Shown here piece after piece: positions 5,546 through 6,632 of a DNA stretch of 6,632 bases (its first letter is position 1; every line of letters starts with the position of its first letter). This DNA comes from Selenomonas sp. (lineage in GTDB: Bacteria; Bacillota; Negativicutes; Selenomonadales; Selenomonadaceae), in assembly GCA_003518745.1 (NCBI GenBank), contig DOYB01000035.1, positions 1-6,632 of the forward strand, read 5' to 3'. The notes under the pieces are model-generated. The model saw only the letters and a list, made by a program, of their open reading frames with translations, did not search any database and had not been told where the DNA came from. Position numbers and translations under genes: made by a program.

Positions 5546-6600
5546 GACTGGCTCACGACCTTTCTCTCAGAATCATTACCGGAAGCACGGCCTGCCTTCC
5601 ATTTGTTGAAAATCTCCTGGCAGCGTTTGGACTGGATCAGGCAGATTACTATAACGGCAATGGCCTTAACCACAGGCAGTTGGTCAGCGGAAACGCCCAA
5701 CGCGTACATGGTGGTGGTCAGAGTCTGAATGGTGATGGCGCCTATCACGGAGCCTCCGATGTAGAACTTGCCGCCGGAAAGAAGTGTACCACCTAGCGCG
5801 ACTGCCAGTATGGCATCCATTTCCATGTTGAGTCCCGCGTTGTTGGCATCAGCCGCGCGAATCAGTGAACTCTCGATAAGTCCCGAAACACCGGCGCAGA
5901 ATCCGGAGAACGCGTATACCAGGAAAAGCACCATTGTAACATTGATGCCGGTGAAACGGCTTGCAGTGGGATTGATACCTACTGACTGGACGAAGAGACC
6001 GATACTGGTCTTCTTCATAAGGAACACAACCAAGAGCACCATAGCCAACGCTATGAAGATGTTTGTAGGCAGGATGTTCCCCGGAATAACACCGGCTATA
6101 TAGCTGAAGGGCTTATAATATACCGTGATGATCTGGCCCTCTGTCATGAGCTGCGCGATACCGCGGCCTGCTGTCATGAGAATCAAGGTTGCCACAACCG
6201 CCTGAATCTTGAACTTCGCCACCAAAAGGCCGTTCCACAGGCCGCACAAAATGCCGATTCCGATAGAGGCAAGTATGGCAAGAATCATGGGATTTTCTGC
6301 CACGCCGTCTCCACGGCCGCCTATGATGGTACAGGCCATAGCCGCCGAAATGGCAACCACAGCGCCAACGGAAATATCAATACCGCTGGTCGCGATGACG
6401 AAGGTCATACCAAGAGAAAGTATAATCAAAGAACTTGAACGATTGAGTATATCGATGAGACGTCCGTACAGTCTGCCATCCTCGGTAAGCTGTATGGTCA
6501 AAAAGCCATCTACGAATATGGTGTTGAATATCAGCAGTGTTCCCAGCGCCACCACCGGCAAAAACAGGGAGCTTGACATAAATTCCTTAAATTTTCCCAT
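5542..6600 (-). CDS. ytfT: sugar ABC transporter permease, YtfT-like (furanose transporter)
   Basis: Inner-membrane permease of 352 residues, same family as the next gene but closest to E. coli YtfT. Shared blocks (numbered from the upstream GTG) are EDGRLYGRLIDILNRSS (41-57), GMTFVIATSGIDISVGAV (65-82), GLWNGLLVAKFKIQAVVATL (121-140), AGRGIAQLMTEGQIIT (145-160), SVGINPTASRFTGIN (207-221, cytoplasmic coupling loop), RAADANNAGLNMEMDAILAV (249-268) and VVKAIAVIVICLIQSKR (311-327). Roughly nine hydrophobic segments are seen. The RGADANNAG-type segment separates it from generic ribose permeases. I take the ATG at 6600-6598 as start; the GTG at 6603-6601 immediately upstream is also possible and would add one residue. 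The ATG shares one base with the stop of the preceding ATPase gene. With YjfF it forms the channel of the importer; the separate binding protein and most of the ATPase lie outside the window. Confidence 0.93.
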   Translation of the reverse strand: MGKFKEFMSSSLFLPVVALGTLLIFNTIFVDGFLTIQLTEDGRLYGRLIDILNRSSSLIILSLGMTFVIATSGIDISVGAVVAISAAMACTIIGGRGDGVAENPMILAILASIGIGILCGLWNGLLVAKFKIQAVVATLILMTAGRGIAQLMTEGQIITVYYKPFSYIAGVIPGNILPTNIFIALAMVLLVVFLMKKTSIGLFVQSVGINPTASRFTGINVTMVLFLVYAFSGFCAGVSGLIESSLIRAADANNAGLNMEMDAILAVALGGTLLSGGKFYIGGSVIGAITIQTLTTTMYALGVSADQLPVVKAIAVIVICLIQSKRCQEIFNKWKAGRASGNDSERKVVSQS

Positions 6601-6632
6601 CACGCAGCACCTCCTGCAATGGCCTTCATGAC
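6600..6632 (-). CDS. 3' end of a sugar ABC transporter ATP-binding protein (partial)
   Basis: The minus-strand frame entering at the right edge reads VMKAIAGGAA and stops with TGA at 6602-6600. Ribose/galactose-type dual-cassette ATPases (RbsA, MglA, AraG, YtfR) typically end in an 'IM.AI.GG' segment, and an ATPase gene precedes ytfT in the ytfQRT-yjfF operon. Both facts point to a YtfR-like ATPase. Only 10 codons are visible, so the call rests mostly on position. Its TGA and the next ATG form TGATG, which couples translation. Confidence 0.6.
   Translation of the reverse strand, partial: VMKAIAGGAA
6608..6615 (-). promoter_or_regulatory. ribosome binding site of ytfT inside the end of the ATPase gene
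   Basis: AGGAGGTG on the minus strand is a near-perfect Shine-Dalgarno sequence. It lies inside the last codons of the preceding gene (GCA GGA GGT GCT). The core AGGAGG is 9 bases from the ATG at 6600 and 6 bases from the GTG at 6603, so spacing alone cannot decide between the two; ATG is preferred as the stronger start codon. Confidence 0.75.

Overview
The window looks like chromosomal DNA from a low-to-mid-GC anaerobic Firmicute. A Selenomonas/Mitsuokella-type Negativicute is my best guess, based on protein character and the style of the intergenic DNA; no rRNA or marker gene confirms it. Nearly all coding is on the minus strand.

Right two thirds (about 1423-6632): part of one tightly packed minus-strand operon for furanose/L-arabinose uptake and catabolism. 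In transcription order (right to left) it holds the last codons of a sugar ABC-transporter ATPase, two permeases orthologous to E. coli YtfT and YjfF, an FGGY kinase of the ribulokinase type (AraB), and L-arabinose isomerase (AraA). The first three genes are coupled by 1-4 nt stop/start overlaps. The kinase follows after 13 nt and the isomerase after 42 nt. The YtfQRT-YjfF system of E. coli takes up galactofuranose. Next to araB and araA, this version more probably imports L-arabinose, perhaps as the furanose. AraA would convert arabinose to L-ribulose and AraB would make L-ribulose-5-phosphate. The epimerase AraD, the binding protein, most of the ATPase and any regulator are not in view.

Left third (1-1422): an accessory-looking segment with visibly lower GC. 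Hand counts of single 60-base lines give 38% at 121-180 and 40% at 541-600, against 55% at 1801-1860 inside araA. It contains a plus-strand DUF4160 gene cut by the left edge, and a convergent minus-strand pair with a 4-nt overlap: a PIN-domain (VapC-like) toxin followed by a small charged protein, probably its antitoxin. The pair is bracketed by two direct copies of a ~112-bp repeat, at 381-493 and 1244-1355, about 91% identical. A strong GC-rich hairpin terminator lies between araA and the toxin gene, and the likely toxin promoter uses the loop of that hairpin. An 18-bp imperfect inverted repeat spans 297-390, between the DUF4160 gene and repeat copy 1.

The most interesting points are the repeat-flanked toxin-antitoxin cassette, the repeat itself (a structured core and a conserved open frame) and the furanose-type transporter wired into an arabinose operon.
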